A stretch of DNA of 64,000 nt from Maribacter dokdonensis DSW-8 (GTDB lineage Bacteria; Bacteroidota; Bacteroidia; Flavobacteriales; Flavobacteriaceae): NCBI RefSeq assembly GCF_001447995.1, contig NZ_LDPE01000005.1:93121-157120 (forward strand). Direction: 5' to 3'. Below the pieces are notes generated by a model. The model worked only from the letters and a program-made list of their open reading frames with translations. It was not told the origin of the DNA and searched no databases. The stretch's first letter is position 1. Every line of letters starts with the position of its first letter. Shown here piece after piece: positions 8,534 through 18,004 of this stretch. The translations under genes were made by a program, and so were the position numbers.

Positions 8534-10108
8534 TTATTTCGCATCCGCTGCCGGAATCCACTTAGGTTTTAAATCAGGCTGTGCCATAGTGCTATCCAAT
8601 GGAAACATAGGCCTTTTAATTCTCTTATAACCTAATCTATTTAAATCTTGGTCCACTCCGCCAGGAGTAAGTGCCATGGTCCAATCGCCACGCATATCAT
8701 AAAGTTCAGGGACCAAGTAGCCAATTTTTACGACTACAATATCAGTGTTTTTAGGGTCCAAACCTAAATTGGTAAAATCACTTAAAAGATGGTAGGGTTT
8801 GCGTTTTTTGGTCACGATGACATCAATATTACCAACCTTAACAACTACTTCTATCTCAGCGTTTACATCACCTTCTTTAATAGCGGTAACGGTACCTTCT
8901 AACGTTAGGGGTCCTGCAAATCTATCATCGACGGCAGCGCCTGCTTCAGCTTTAATTTTACCACCAATTCCTATTTCTAACGCCTTTTCTACAAACTCAG
9001 GTCCTGGTATAGATGCATAAATAAGAGAGGTTCCGTTTTTAGACTTAAATTCCGGTCTGACCAAAAGCTCTTTCAATGTCCAAGTTACATCACCTGCACC
9101 ACCAGCAGTAGGGTTATCGCCCATATCACTGATCATGTAAGGTTTCTTTTCACTGGCCAAAGCAAGTTTTAAGCTTTCGTCTAGCGTGGTAGTAGGTGCA
9201 ACAAATTCAAATTCGTTACGCACATCCCAAAAATTTTGTGCCAATTTCTCTGCTCCTTCGGCAACTTTTTCCTTATCATCTCCGGTCACCATAACAACGG
9301 CGTGGTTACGGGGTTCATCTGCCCAGGCATAGCCGATCCATATGGCGGCATCAATAACACCTTCTTGATTGGCAACGGTAGGAACTTTTTCGTATAAACT
9401 CTTACCGGGCTCTATACGCGTACTTGTTTTTTCTCCGGGTAATAAAATAGGTACAGGTACCCAAGCCTTAAAGGCGGGTTTACCTTTGCCACTTTCAAGT
9501 CGGTCAATTAAATTAGTAACCGCTCTTCTTTTAGATTCAATAGCATCTTCATGCGGTGCCATACGGTAGCACGTTATTAAATCGGTATGTTTTGCCAATC
9601 GTTCAGATACGTTACCGTGCAAATCCATAGATGTAGAAATAAGTACACCATCACCTATTACTTCACGAATACGCATTATAAGGTCACCTTCAGGATCATC
9701 TAACCCAACCACGCTCATTGCGCCATGTATGTCAAAAAAGAGTCCGTCATATGGTTTGTTTTCTTCTAGCATTTTCAAACTTTTGCCAACCAAAGATTCG
9801 TAGGCTTCTCGCGTTACCGTTCCACCCGGTAGCGATTTCCCCACAAGTGTTGGTACCCATTGCGCTCTTTTTCTATTTATAGAATCTGGCTGTAAAAAGG
9901 GATATCTTGTAAAAACCGAATCACCTACTTTAGCATGAAAGGCTTCCTCCGTAGAAAGGGCAGGTGAAAAGGTGCTACTTTCAATGCCCAAACCGGCAAT
10001 GGCAATCTTAGGTAAGTTTTTAGTTTCAGTATCTTTTTTTTCTTTATTGCAAGAAGTAGCTAAGCTAAGTAACAGAACAGCGTAAAGGTATAAATGCTTC
10101 AAAATCAA
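8534..10108 (-). CDS. M81-family metallopeptidase (MlrC-like) lipoprotein
   Basis: A 524-aa protein with a lipoprotein leader (LLLSLATSC). The N-terminal M81 domain opens with IAIAGLGIESSTFSP. Likely zinc ligands lie in FFDIHGAMS and SMDLHGNVS, with a further conserved histidine in YRMAPHEDA. The C-terminal MlrC domain includes DMGDNPTAGGAGD. MlrC was described for degradation of linear microcystin products, but marine members probably act on other peptides or amides; that is inference. It would act in the periplasm or on the outer membrane. Confidence 0.87.
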   Translation of the reverse strand: MILKHLYLYAVLLLSLATSCNKEKKDTETKNLPKIAIAGLGIESSTFSPALSTEEAFHAKVGDSVFTRYPFLQPDSINRKRAQWVPTLVGKSLPGGTVTREAYESLVGKSLKMLEENKPYDGLFFDIHGAMSVVGLDDPEGDLIMRIREVIGDGVLISTSMDLHGNVSERLAKHTDLITCYRMAPHEDAIESKRRAVTNLIDRLESGKGKPAFKAWVPVPILLPGEKTSTRIEPGKSLYEKVPTVANQEGVIDAAIWIGYAWADEPRNHAVVMVTGDDKEKVAEGAEKLAQNFWDVRNEFEFVAPTTTLDESLKLALASEKKPYMISDMGDNPTAGGAGDVTWTLKELLVRPEFKSKNGTSLIYASIPGPEFVEKALEIGIGGKIKAEAGAAVDDRFAGPLTLEGTVTAIKEGDVNAEIEVVVKVGNIDVIVTKKRKPYHLLSDFTNLGLDPKNTDIVVVKIGYLVPELYDMRGDWTMALTPGGVDQDLNRLGYKRIKRPMFPLDSTMAQPDLKPKWIPAADAK

Positions 10109-10284
10109 AGGTTGTTTGGTTTGTCATGAAAAGATACTGGTTCATAGGGCATATTAACAAGAGTTTTTGCTAAATAACCTTTTCTAAGCTATTAATGTAA
10201 GTATTGGAAAGACCTAGTTTATTTCTTCACATTTTAAAACGTACTGCTTTATCTTTATAATCGCAATTTAAAACGGCTATTGAT

Positions 10285-10866
10285 TTGAAAAATGGAGGCA
10301 TAAAGAATGTAAAAAGAGAAATACTTTCTGATAATTGGTATATTTTAAATAAATACACCTATGACTACCAAAAGCCAGATGGTAGTTGGGAAACCCAGGA
10401 AAGAGAGGCTTATGATAGGGGTAATGGTGCTGCCATTTTACTGTATAACTCTAAAAAAAAGACTGTGGTTCTTACCAGGCAATTTAGAATGCCTACCTAT
10501 GTTAATGGTAATAAAGACGGAATGATGATCGAAGTTTGTGCCGGGCTTTTAGATGGCGATAACCCTGCAGATTGTGTACGAAAGGAAACTGAGGAAGAAA
10601 CCGGATATAAGATCAATAATGTGGAAAAAGTTTTTCAAACCTACATGTCGCCCGGTTCAGTTACCGAAGAGCTGTTTCTTTTTGTGGGAGAATATGATGA
10701 TAGTATGAAGGTAAGTGATGGTGGTGGCGCAGAAGATGAAACCGAAAACATTGAAGTCTTAGAATTGAATTTTGATGAAGCTATCACCATGGTTTCAAAG
10801 GGGGAAATTAAGGATGCCAAGACAATTATGTTATTACAATATGCAAAATTGAATGGGTTAGTTTAG
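10285..10866 (+). CDS. nudK: NUDIX hydrolase, GDP-mannose pyrophosphatase type
   Basis: A 193-aa NUDIX enzyme closely resembling NudK, which hydrolyses GDP-mannose to GMP and mannose-1-phosphate. The start KNVKREILSDNWYILNKYTY is typical of the family. The Nudix box AGLLDGDNPADCVRKETEEE covers about residues 86-105. The frame has no usable ATG near the N-terminus, and TTG at 10285 fits the family start, so a TTG start is likely. The adjacent msrA lies 23 bp downstream on the same strand. Confidence 0.87.
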   Translation: MKNGGIKNVKREILSDNWYILNKYTYDYQKPDGSWETQEREAYDRGNGAAILLYNSKKKTVVLTRQFRMPTYVNGNKDGMMIEVCAGLLDGDNPADCVRKETEEETGYKINNVEKVFQTYMSPGSVTEELFLFVGEYDDSMKVSDGGGAEDETENIEVLELNFDEAITMVSKGEIKDAKTIMLLQYAKLNGLV

Positions 10867-10889
10867 GCACGGTTTATCGACAAATAGGT

Positions 10890-11390
10890 ATGCAAAATCT
10901 CTTTAAAATAGGGTTTGGTGGTGGTTGCCATTGGTGCACAGAGGCCGTTTTTATGGCTTTAAAAGATGTACATAAGGTAGAACAGGGTTTTATAGCACCT
11001 AAAGAAGATCCTGAAAATTTTTCAGAAGCTGTAATTGTGTACTATTATCCTAATTTAATAGCGCTAAAAGATTTAGTTGCCATTCATTTAGATACTCATA
11101 GAAGTACCCAGAATCATTCAATGCGCCATAAGTATAGGTCTGGTATTTATTATTTTATGAATAATGAACAAGCTGTTTTGAAAGAGCTATTGTCAGCGTT
11201 ACAATTGGAATTTAAAGAGCCGATTATTACAGGGATATTACCATTTGGGGCATTTAATGCCTCAGAAGAACGATTTCAAAATTACTATTTTAAAGATACC
11301 GAAAAGCCATTTTGCAAAACACACATTACGCCAAAAATGCAATTACTTAAAGAGAAATATGCAAAACATGTATCAACAGATGTTTTATGA
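10890..11390 (+). CDS. msrA: Peptide-methionine (S)-S-oxide reductase, divergent
   Basis: A 166-aa MsrA-fold protein that would reduce methionine-S-sulfoxide in proteins. The active-site segment reads GGGCHWCTEAVF, where most MsrA have GCFW. The catalytic Cys is kept, but the following Phe, part of the methyl-binding pocket, is His. HSMRHKYRSGIYY aligns with the usual QGNDVGTQYRSGIYY region but is shortened. Substrate range may therefore differ. It probably shares a transcript with nudK. Confidence 0.8.
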   Translation: MQNLFKIGFGGGCHWCTEAVFMALKDVHKVEQGFIAPKEDPENFSEAVIVYYYPNLIALKDLVAIHLDTHRSTQNHSMRHKYRSGIYYFMNNEQAVLKELLSALQLEFKEPIITGILPFGAFNASEERFQNYYFKDTEKPFCKTHITPKMQLLKEKYAKHVSTDVL

Positions 11391-12659
11391 TCAATAGTTG
11401 TCCCTTAGTGTTTGTAGCATAAGTTCAAGTTGGGTTCTTTCGTCACTGGTAGCGTTTTTATAATGGTTATTCATAAAACTGAAGATAAGCGTTTTACCAG
11501 ATTTTGTCAGTAAATAACCGCTTAAGCAGTAATTGTTGCTTAAACTGCCCGATTTGGCAAAAATATACGGTTGGTCTACACCTTTAAATCTATTCTTGAG
11601 GGTTCCTGATAATCCACCGGCAGGAAAAATGGAATATAATCGTTCTTTGGGTACAAGAACAAATAATTCGTTTAAAACGTGCACCATATTTTGTGGGGTA
11701 AACAGATTGTAGCGAGATAAACCTGAGCCGTCTACCCATCTTGGAGTTTGCGTTAATTGGTTTAATTCATGTTCTAGGATATATTCTCTAGCTAAATCAC
11801 TATTCAAAGTATCCTTTAATGTAGAGGCAGCTAGAACCAATAATTGTTCTGCAATGAAATTATCACTTTCATGCATCATTCTAATGTAGAGTGAATCTGC
11901 CTGAATTCCAGGTAAAGTTTGTTTTGTTCCAATGGGCATTTTAGACCTGTTAAAAATAGGCTTGTTCAATGCTTGCTCTAAAATGGCTTTTGTGTTGAGG
12001 GTGTTTATAATAAAAGGTATTTCTAAAGTGTCAGCATAATTGGGTGGGTAAAAAAATAGGTTCGAAGTCTCCTTACGGTTTTTGGTATTTCTAATTTGTA
12101 AAATACTATCCTTAAAGTATGTAGGCGAAACCAAAAGTGATGTATTCTTGTACATCATTACCACATTGCCATACAGCGGAAAAGCGTTGCGCTCAGGTGA
12201 ATAATAATACTGATAATCGTCCCATGCCCAACCTGGTCCAAATTTGGTATCCATGAAATTATCTGTTGCGAATACTAAATTCCTTTTACTTTTTAGAAAT
12301 TTAAATGCGGTAGAATCTTTTAGATAAGGATGTAGGAATGATGGGTCGCCTGTGCCTTCAAAATACAAGGTGTCATTACGATCAATATATTGCAATGCAG
12401 GTATTTGGTCCGGGAGTGTTTTTATAGCGGTAAAAAGTGTGAAAATTTTGGTGTTGCTCGCAGGGGTAAAATACTTATGATCATTAAGGTTATAAATGGT
12501 GTCTTTAGAATTTGCATCAATTACTAAAACACCTGTGAACTGATTTTCATAAAAAGCGGATGTTAGACGTTGGTCTAAATTTTTCTTAATGAGAGATTTT
12601 TTTGAACCACAAGAGGATACAAGAAAAATAAGTACAATAATTAAAACCAAGTTTTTCAT
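11391..12659 (-). CDS. D-alanyl-D-alanine carboxypeptidase/endopeptidase, PBP4 family (S13)
   Basis: A 422-aa protein if started at the ATG at 12659, which opens a clean lipoprotein signal (MKNLVLIIVLIFLVSSC). The upstream ATG at 12698 adds 13 residues that do not look like a signal. Penicillin-binding motifs are present in order: SNTK (SxxK) near the N-terminus, SDN (SxN) and KSG (in place of KTG) near the C-terminus. It trims or cleaves peptidoglycan cross-links in the periplasm. It converges end to end on msrA. Confidence 0.87.
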   Translation of the reverse strand: MKNLVLIIVLIFLVSSCGSKKSLIKKNLDQRLTSAFYENQFTGVLVIDANSKDTIYNLNDHKYFTPASNTKIFTLFTAIKTLPDQIPALQYIDRNDTLYFEGTGDPSFLHPYLKDSTAFKFLKSKRNLVFATDNFMDTKFGPGWAWDDYQYYYSPERNAFPLYGNVVMMYKNTSLLVSPTYFKDSILQIRNTKNRKETSNLFFYPPNYADTLEIPFIINTLNTKAILEQALNKPIFNRSKMPIGTKQTLPGIQADSLYIRMMHESDNFIAEQLLVLAASTLKDTLNSDLAREYILEHELNQLTQTPRWVDGSGLSRYNLFTPQNMVHVLNELFVLVPKERLYSIFPAGGLSGTLKNRFKGVDQPYIFAKSGSLSNNYCLSGYLLTKSGKTLIFSFMNNHYKNATSDERTQLELMLQTLRDNY

Positions 12660-12732
12660 GAATTCGAAAGTACAAAATAGAAATCTTATGATACCCATAA
12701 AATTTTAACACGAAGAGTATTACTTTAACTTT

Positions 12733-12761
12733 TTGTATACAATATTAATTCTGTATTTCTG
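12733..12761 (+). promoter_or_regulatory. Candidate Bacteroidota promoter of the 65-aa gene
   Basis: TTG at 12733-12735 and TATTTCTG at 12754-12761 fit the Bacteroidota -33 TTG and -7 TAnnTTTG pattern with one mismatch and about 18 bp spacing. The gene starts 44 bp downstream. Confidence 0.4.
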
Positions 12762-12804
12762 TTTACCTTTATGCAACAACAAAACCTATTAATCTAACAA
12801 CAAA

Positions 12805-13002
12805 ATGTCTAAGTCTATGCTAGAGTATAGTAAAACAGTACTTAAAAAGGTTAGTTTTGATACCTTGCTTTTTTGTAAGGAGTTAAAGAAAGCCTTAAAG
12901 ACGTTATTACCTGAAGAGGTAGAAGAATTGAAAATCTGGTTAGAAAGTTTCATAACGGATAAACCAGAGTTAAAACAAAGTTTAGTTTATTTAAAAGCAT
13001 AA
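12805..13002 (+). CDS. Small conserved-looking hypothetical protein (65 aa)
   Basis: A 65-aa Lys/Glu/Leu-rich helical protein. It has its own plausible promoter and is followed at once by a strong terminator, so it appears to be a real single-gene unit. I recognise no domain. It resembles the short helical hypothetical proteins common in Flavobacteriaceae; function is unknown. Confidence 0.72.
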   Translation: MSKSMLEYSKTVLKKVSFDTLLFCKELKKALKTLLPEEVEELKIWLESFITDKPELKQSLVYLKA

Positions 13003-13004
13003 GT

Positions 13005-13034
13005 AAGAGCCACGTAAAGTGGCTCTTTTTTTTT
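13005..13034 (+). terminator. Rho-independent terminator
   Basis: AAGAGCCAC / GTGGCTCTT form a perfect 9-bp stem with a 5-nt loop, followed by eight or more T residues. It begins just after the stop of the 65-aa gene. Confidence 0.9.
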
Positions 13035-13075
13035 AAGCAACCAATTGGTGTTTTGTGAGTCTTATTTAAAAAAGT

Positions 13076-13498
13076 ATGATGATTACTAGAATATTTGTTG
13101 CCATTAGTTTGCTCTTTTTAATGCAATGTCAAAATGATGACACGGAATTTGACAATACGCCAGTAGACGATACTAGTTTAGTGGGAGAGTGGCTTTTGAC
13201 AGAATCTTACGTAAGTCCTGGTGGAGCTACCGAATGGCAAGATGTTGATGAGGGTTATCGGTATATTTTTGATGAATTCGGTAATTATGAAAGAACCAAC
13301 TTTGATAAGGAGACTTTGAATACAGGTAGTTATGAAATAATAGCGCCAGAACTTTATTTGTATTTTATTACCGAAGGGGAAAAAGATACATTAGGTTTTA
13401 CGGCAGATTTTAACAGTAGCAAGACTAGCTTAACACTTTCACCTTCTTACCCTGGCATATGCATAGAAGGATGTCTATACAGATTTATGAAACAATAA
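13076..13498 (+). CDS. Lipocalin-like lipoprotein
   Basis: A 140-aa protein with a lipoprotein leader ending in FLMQC. The mature part opens with an acidic linker, then LVGEWLLTESYVSPGG, the usual start of flavobacterial lipocalin-like domains, and alternating strands. Two Cys near the end (GICIEGC) may form a disulfide. The ligand is unknown. Confidence 0.75.
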   Translation: MMITRIFVAISLLFLMQCQNDDTEFDNTPVDDTSLVGEWLLTESYVSPGGATEWQDVDEGYRYIFDEFGNYERTNFDKETLNTGSYEIIAPELYLYFITEGEKDTLGFTADFNSSKTSLTLSPSYPGICIEGCLYRFMKQ

Positions 13499-13568
13499 AT
13501 TTATTGGCACCGCCAAAGGGTATAATATCCCGAGGCTTACCTCGAATTTATAAGTTAGTTTCCTTTGA

Positions 13569-13595
13569 GTGCCTCACGGGCTTGCCCTGAGGTAC
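13569..13595. terminator. Hairpin between convergent genes
   Basis: GTGCCTCACGGGC and GCCCTGAGGTAC pair with small mismatches around a TT loop. The hairpin lies at the 3' ends of the lipocalin-like gene and oxyR and may serve as a bidirectional terminator. Confidence 0.5.
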
Positions 13596-13596
13596 T

Positions 13597-14532
13597 TTAC
13601 TTAGTGAGCGGACTAATAATCTTTACATCTTGAAATGCAATGGCACCGCGAACAATGCCAGTAATAACATCTCTTAAGGCTTCCGTAATTTGAACTTTAA
13701 GTTCCTTTTTATGGTATATTAGACTTACCTCCCTTGCCGGTGATGGGTCCTTAAAATATTTTAAATTCTTTTTCTTTGAACTGTCAAGCTCAAGTGTATT
13801 TAAATATGGAAGTAATGTCATACCTAAACCTTCATTAGATAAGTTAATAAGTGTTTCAAAACTACCGCTTTGTAGGCTAAAGTGTTCTCCTCCAATTTTT
13901 GGTGCTTTGCACAAATTTAGGACACCTTCCCTAAAACAATGACCATCCTGTAATAACAGTATATCTTCAATATCTAAATCATCCGGGGTTATTTTAGTGC
14001 TTTTGCCCAAGCGGTGCTCCATAGGAACATAGCCAACAAATGGCTCATAATATAAAGGTCTTTCTGTAATGAAATCTACTTCTAAAGGTGTTGCTGCAAT
14101 TGCAGCATCTATGTGGCCATCTTCAATATTTTGAATAAGACTTTCTGTATTTTGTTCTTTGATGATTAGATTTACCTTGGGATATTTCTGAATAAAATTC
14201 TTAAGAAACATAGGCAATAAAGTAGGCATTATCGTTGGGATAATTCCCAGAACATAATCTCCGCCAATATATCCTTTTTCTTGCTCTACAATATCTTTTA
14301 TACGTGCAGCCTCATTTACGATATTCTTTGCTTGATCTACAATTTTTTTACCCACTTCAGTAATGGTTATCGGTTTTTTGCTACGATCAAATAATAGTAT
14401 ATCTAGCTCATCTTCAAGTTTTTGTACCTGCATACTCAATGTAGGTTGTGTTACAAAGCTTTTCTCTGCTGCTAAGGTAAAATTCTTGTGCTCTGCAACC
14501 GCTAGAACATATTGTAATTGAGTAATGGTCAT
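13597..14532 (-). CDS. oxyR: Hydrogen peroxide-sensing LysR regulator OxyR
   Basis: A 311-aa LysR-family regulator. The winged helix lies at about 1-60 (AEKSFVTQPTLSMQVQKLE). In the effector domain the redox segment LLQDGHCFREGVLNLCKAP places Cys199 and Cys208 exactly as in Escherichia coli OxyR, where they form the peroxide-sensing disulfide. It would activate peroxide-defence genes. No catalase or Dps gene is adjacent, so targets lie elsewhere. Confidence 0.92.
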   Translation of the reverse strand: MTITQLQYVLAVAEHKNFTLAAEKSFVTQPTLSMQVQKLEDELDILLFDRSKKPITITEVGKKIVDQAKNIVNEAARIKDIVEQEKGYIGGDYVLGIIPTIMPTLLPMFLKNFIQKYPKVNLIIKEQNTESLIQNIEDGHIDAAIAATPLEVDFITERPLYYEPFVGYVPMEHRLGKSTKITPDDLDIEDILLLQDGHCFREGVLNLCKAPKIGGEHFSLQSGSFETLINLSNEGLGMTLLPYLNTLELDSSKKKNLKYFKDPSPAREVSLIYHKKELKVQITEALRDVITGIVRGAIAFQDVKIISPLTK

Positions 14533-14612
14533 GTGTATAGTTTAAAGCTTTAAAATTACTAAAAACCATTATCATGACCTATTACAAGAACTATATGTAA
14601 GTTATTTTTATG

Positions 14613-15032
14613 TTAGAAACGCAACCTTAATTCAAGGTCTTCCGTGGAAACCGTAAATTTAGAATCTGCAAATGTCGGTGGGCCCATGGGCATTGAATTA
14701 CCGCTCATGGCATAATCTTCCGTTGGCATTCCGTTAGTGGCAAAATCCATTCGGTTATTGTCGTTTTTATCGTGCAATACAGAAAATGCATAATCACCAG
14801 GTTGAATATTTTCAAAGGTCAATACCAATTCTCCAGCTTCCGCTTTGTCTTTACTTGTTTTTATGCCTTCTGCTTTCATAAAGGTGTCTTCATTATGAAG
14901 TCCGCTTAATACGTGTCCTTCACTGTTTAAAACATTTTCAATAACTACTGTTAATGTAATGCCTTCACTATTTTGAGCATTCATGGTTAAACTCATGGCT
15001 AATACGATAATAGAGAATAGTAACTTTTTCAT
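14613..15032 (-). CDS. DUF2141 secreted protein
   Basis: A 139-aa protein with a signal peptide (cleavage near LTMNAQ). The DUF2141 pattern is clear: a beta-sandwich with VLHDKNDNNRMDFATNGMP and a C-terminal KFTVSTEDLELRLRF. Family members are periplasmic or surface proteins of unknown function. It sits between oxyR and a DoxX gene, all on the minus strand but with separate gaps. Confidence 0.87.
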   Translation of the reverse strand: MKKLLFSIIVLAMSLTMNAQNSEGITLTVVIENVLNSEGHVLSGLHNEDTFMKAEGIKTSKDKAEAGELVLTFENIQPGDYAFSVLHDKNDNNRMDFATNGMPTEDYAMSGNSMPMGPPTFADSKFTVSTEDLELRLRF

Positions 15033-15169
15033 TTTTAAAGGTTTTAAAGATTAATTGATTACTTCAAAGGTGCTTTAAACCTGTATTTTTTGAAAAAGTA
15101 GATTACCCAATTGTTTTATTGTAGCACCCAATTGTCGTAATTTAATGCCGATATAAAAATATCAACCAT

Positions 15170-15655
15170 CTAGCGTTTGGTAATGAGGTAGTCTAATCCA
15201 AATTTCCCAGAGCCAAAACCCATAAAAAATAGACCTAAGCAGAAAAACATAAAAGTGGGCATAATGTTCCAAGATTGGTCCCACGGTCTAAATGCAATAG
15301 TAATGAACATTGTTGTAGTAATAAAAAAAGCTGTAATTCTGGTATTAAGACCTAATAACAGTAAAATACCGCCCAATGCTTCGGTTAAGCCGGCAGACCA
15401 AGCAAAAACTTCTGGCATTAAAGAAAATGGTAATCCAAAATCCTTGGTTAATTCTACAAACCAATCTGATACTTCAAATAATTGAAGGTTCATTGATTTA
15501 GGTGTCCAGGGAGTGCCAAATTTGTTGATGGCAAATACGAATGCGAGAAGATAGCCCGTAAATACCCTTGGAATTAAAATGAAGATATTTGGTAAGAGTG
15601 CATCTACTTTAAAAGGGACAATCAATCTCTTTAAAGATGTAAGTTGATAAATCAT
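15170..15655 (-). CDS. DoxX-family membrane protein
   Basis: A 161-aa inner-membrane protein with four hydrophobic helices. The DoxX pattern is seen in PRVFTGYLLAFVFAINKFG, the second-helix segment EALGGILLLLGLNTRITAFF, and the C-terminal MPTFMFFCLGLFFMGFGSG. DoxX proteins are tied to thiosulfate or quinone redox chemistry in some species; here the role is unknown. Confidence 0.85.
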   Translation of the reverse strand: MIYQLTSLKRLIVPFKVDALLPNIFILIPRVFTGYLLAFVFAINKFGTPWTPKSMNLQLFEVSDWFVELTKDFGLPFSLMPEVFAWSAGLTEALGGILLLLGLNTRITAFFITTTMFITIAFRPWDQSWNIMPTFMFFCLGLFFMGFGSGKFGLDYLITKR

Positions 15656-15757
15656 ATTGTTGGTGGTTGATTATCTAAACTTACCTAAAAATTAGTAAAA
15701 TAAAAATGACTAAAATCAACGGGGATTAGTTCATAATTTATTATTTTATTTGCTTGC

Positions 15758-16255
15758 CTAAACTATTTTAATACTATCTATTTTTAAGGTGAAGTCTTCG
15801 GCTACTCCGTTTTTTATTATAATGGCAATTTGAGCCAGAAAATCCCCATGGTAATTTGGCAGTTCTAAGTTATCGCCCCTAAATACCGCTTCCATTTCTT
15901 TAAAAGGTATTTGGATAGTTTGCCAATCTTTGGTAGTCTTAAAACTATAGCTATAAGTATGGCGTTGATGTTCGCCAGATTTACATCTAAAGGCATATTT
16001 TTTACCATCACCCTTTAATTTGATAACGAAAGATGAGTATTTTTCAACCGATATGCGATTTATATCATGCTTAATTAGGCAAAATCCGCCATTGTTTTCC
16101 AATGATACATGACCACTGAAAACACCGTTACCATCATCATCAATTTGAAGAAGCCCCATGGAAATACCACCCATAACTTCATCATTGACCAAATCCCATT
16201 GTTTTCGGTTGCTGGTTTTATTGAAATCAAAAATTGTTACTTCTTCACGCATCAT
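15758..16255 (-). CDS. CIA30-family protein
   Basis: A 165-aa protein of the CIA30 family (complex I intermediate-associated protein 30-like, galactose-binding-like fold). The typical start WDLVNDEVMGGISMG, the middle GKKYAFRCKSGEHQ and the end VAEDFTLKIDSI match. No signal peptide is seen, so it is probably cytoplasmic. In bacteria the family has no established function. Confidence 0.87.
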   Translation of the reverse strand: MMREEVTIFDFNKTSNRKQWDLVNDEVMGGISMGLLQIDDDGNGVFSGHVSLENNGGFCLIKHDINRISVEKYSSFVIKLKGDGKKYAFRCKSGEHQRHTYSYSFKTTKDWQTIQIPFKEMEAVFRGDNLELPNYHGDFLAQIAIIIKNGVAEDFTLKIDSIKIV

Positions 16256-16351
16256 AAGATATTTTAAGGGTGTTCAAATTCAAGTTAAAATTACTTGAAA
16301 GGCACAAAGGATGGCAACTCTAAAGGTTTAAATGTTAGCTTGAACACTAAC

Positions 16352-16963
16352 TTATTCAAGCAATCTTTTTTTCATTTCTTCTGCAACCGCTTTTTCAGAT
16401 GCACCTTGTTTTTCTAACTCAGAGATAATTTTTGGGTGGTCATGGCTTCTTCCTTGAGATAGTTTGTTTACAGCCTGTATATCATTGATTTCAATTTCAA
16501 AACCAATGATGCCAGTTACCTGTCTCATTGTTTTTTTAGACATGTTGTTCAGTGAAACAGGATATTCAGATTGTTGCTCATACTTATCTACTAGAGCATG
16601 TAGAGAGGTCAATAATTCATCGGATGTCTGAATTTTTACGGTACCATAAACATGTACTGCAATATAGTTCCATGTTGGTACTTCTTCTTGCTGGTACCAA
16701 GATGAAGAAATATAGCTATGCGGTCCATTAAAAATACATAACACCTGATCCCCGTTATTAAGGTTCTTGCTTTGTAAATTGGCTTTGGCAATATGTCCCA
16801 CCAAAATGTCATTACCCATTTCATTTTTACTTAGTTCTAAAGGAATATGGGTTCCCCAAGGTTTACCTTCAATAGTATTGATCAAAATACCAAAACTGTT
16901 ATTTTTTAAGAAATCATGTATTTCTTTGACGTCTGTGTTCTTATAGTGTTCTGGTATAAACAT
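16352..16963 (-). CDS. paiB: FMN-binding negative transcriptional regulator, PaiB type
   Basis: A 203-aa protein of the PaiB/FMN-binding split-barrel family. It opens with MFIPEHYKNTDVKEIHDFL and contains the flavin-site stretches HIPLEL and WYQQEEVPTWNYIAVHVYG. In Bacillus subtilis PaiB was described as a repressor of degradative enzymes and sporulation; enzymatic roles are also possible. It is divergent from the alpha/beta hydrolase gene. Confidence 0.85.
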   Translation of the reverse strand: MFIPEHYKNTDVKEIHDFLKNNSFGILINTIEGKPWGTHIPLELSKNEMGNDILVGHIAKANLQSKNLNNGDQVLCIFNGPHSYISSSWYQQEEVPTWNYIAVHVYGTVKIQTSDELLTSLHALVDKYEQQSEYPVSLNNMSKKTMRQVTGIIGFEIEINDIQAVNKLSQGRSHDHPKIISELEKQGASEKAVAEEMKKRLLE

Positions 16964-17093
16964 ATGGTCTTAAATATATTGAATTCAAAAGATGGTTATA
17001 AATATCCGTTTTTTGAACCAATAATTTCACCTTTAACGCTAAGTAAATTCGTTAATCTTAAATATCTTAGAAGTGAATTTAAAATAGACATAT

Positions 17094-17927
17094 ATGCCCT
17101 TTATAACAAATACAAAAGCAAAAGAACAAGTAGATATATTTTATGAGGATTACGGTAGCGGACAACCGGTAATATTAATTCATGGTTGGCCGTTGAGCAG
17201 AAAATCATGGGAACAACAGGTTTGGAAAATAGTAGAAGAAGGTTTTAGGTGTATTTCTTATGATCGTAGAGGTTTTGGTACTTCTTCATCTCCATGGGAT
17301 GCCTATGATTATTCTTCATTGGCAAGTGACTTAAACGCTATTATTGAAGAGCTGGAACTAAAGGATGCAATTATTGTTGGTTTTTCAATGGGAGGTGGTG
17401 AAGTTGTACGCTATTTAACGGATTATGGTCCTAGTAGAATAGCAAAAGCAGCATTGATCAGCTCTATTATACCATTGGTAAAACAAAAACCGGATAATCC
17501 ATCAGGAGTGCCAGAAGATGCCTTGGAAGGTATTATTGATGCTCTTCAAAAAGATAGGGTGGGTTTCTTAAAGGAGTTCAGTAAAGGTTTCTACAATTTT
17601 GAAGAAAATAAAGGAGAAAGAATCAGTCAGGCGCAGTTAGACTATGATTTTACCATTGCCTCTTTTGCTTCACCTAGAGCTACTATACAGGCTGCGTTGG
17701 CATGGATGCATACAGATTTTAGACCAGAGCTTGAAAATGTTACCGTACCTACATTAATTGTACATGGTGATGCCGATGCAACAGTACCTATAGAAACTTC
17801 CGCAAAACAAGCACATGATGGCATAAAATATAGCACTCTTGAAGTAATTGAAGGTGCTCCACACGGGCTAAACGTAACACACCCTGACGAATTGAATGAA
17901 ATTTTGATTTCTTTTTTAAAGAAGTAA
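17094..17927 (+). CDS. Alpha/beta hydrolase, non-heme chloroperoxidase/esterase type
   Basis: A 277-aa single-domain alpha/beta hydrolase. The oxyanion segment is HGWPLSRKSWE, the nucleophile elbow GFSMGG carries the Ser, the acid is the Asp of VHGDADATVP, and the His is in GAPHGLN. This arrangement matches bacterial cofactor-free haloperoxidase/perhydrolase-like esterases. The substrate is unknown. A strong terminator follows. Confidence 0.87.
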   Translation: MPFITNTKAKEQVDIFYEDYGSGQPVILIHGWPLSRKSWEQQVWKIVEEGFRCISYDRRGFGTSSSPWDAYDYSSLASDLNAIIEELELKDAIIVGFSMGGGEVVRYLTDYGPSRIAKAALISSIIPLVKQKPDNPSGVPEDALEGIIDALQKDRVGFLKEFSKGFYNFEENKGERISQAQLDYDFTIASFASPRATIQAALAWMHTDFRPELENVTVPTLIVHGDADATVPIETSAKQAHDGIKYSTLEVIEGAPHGLNVTHPDELNEILISFLKK

Positions 17928-17944
17928 TTGAATGAAATAAAATG

Positions 17945-17974
17945 AAAATCGGACCCTGATAAGGTCCGATTTTT
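17945..17974 (+). terminator. Rho-independent terminator
   Basis: AAAATCGGACC / GGTCCGATTTT form a perfect 11-bp stem with a 7-nt loop and end in a T run, 18 bp after the alpha/beta hydrolase stop. Confidence 0.88.
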
Positions 17975-18004
17975 CATTTGTAATAATAGCTATACATAGA
18001 ATAA

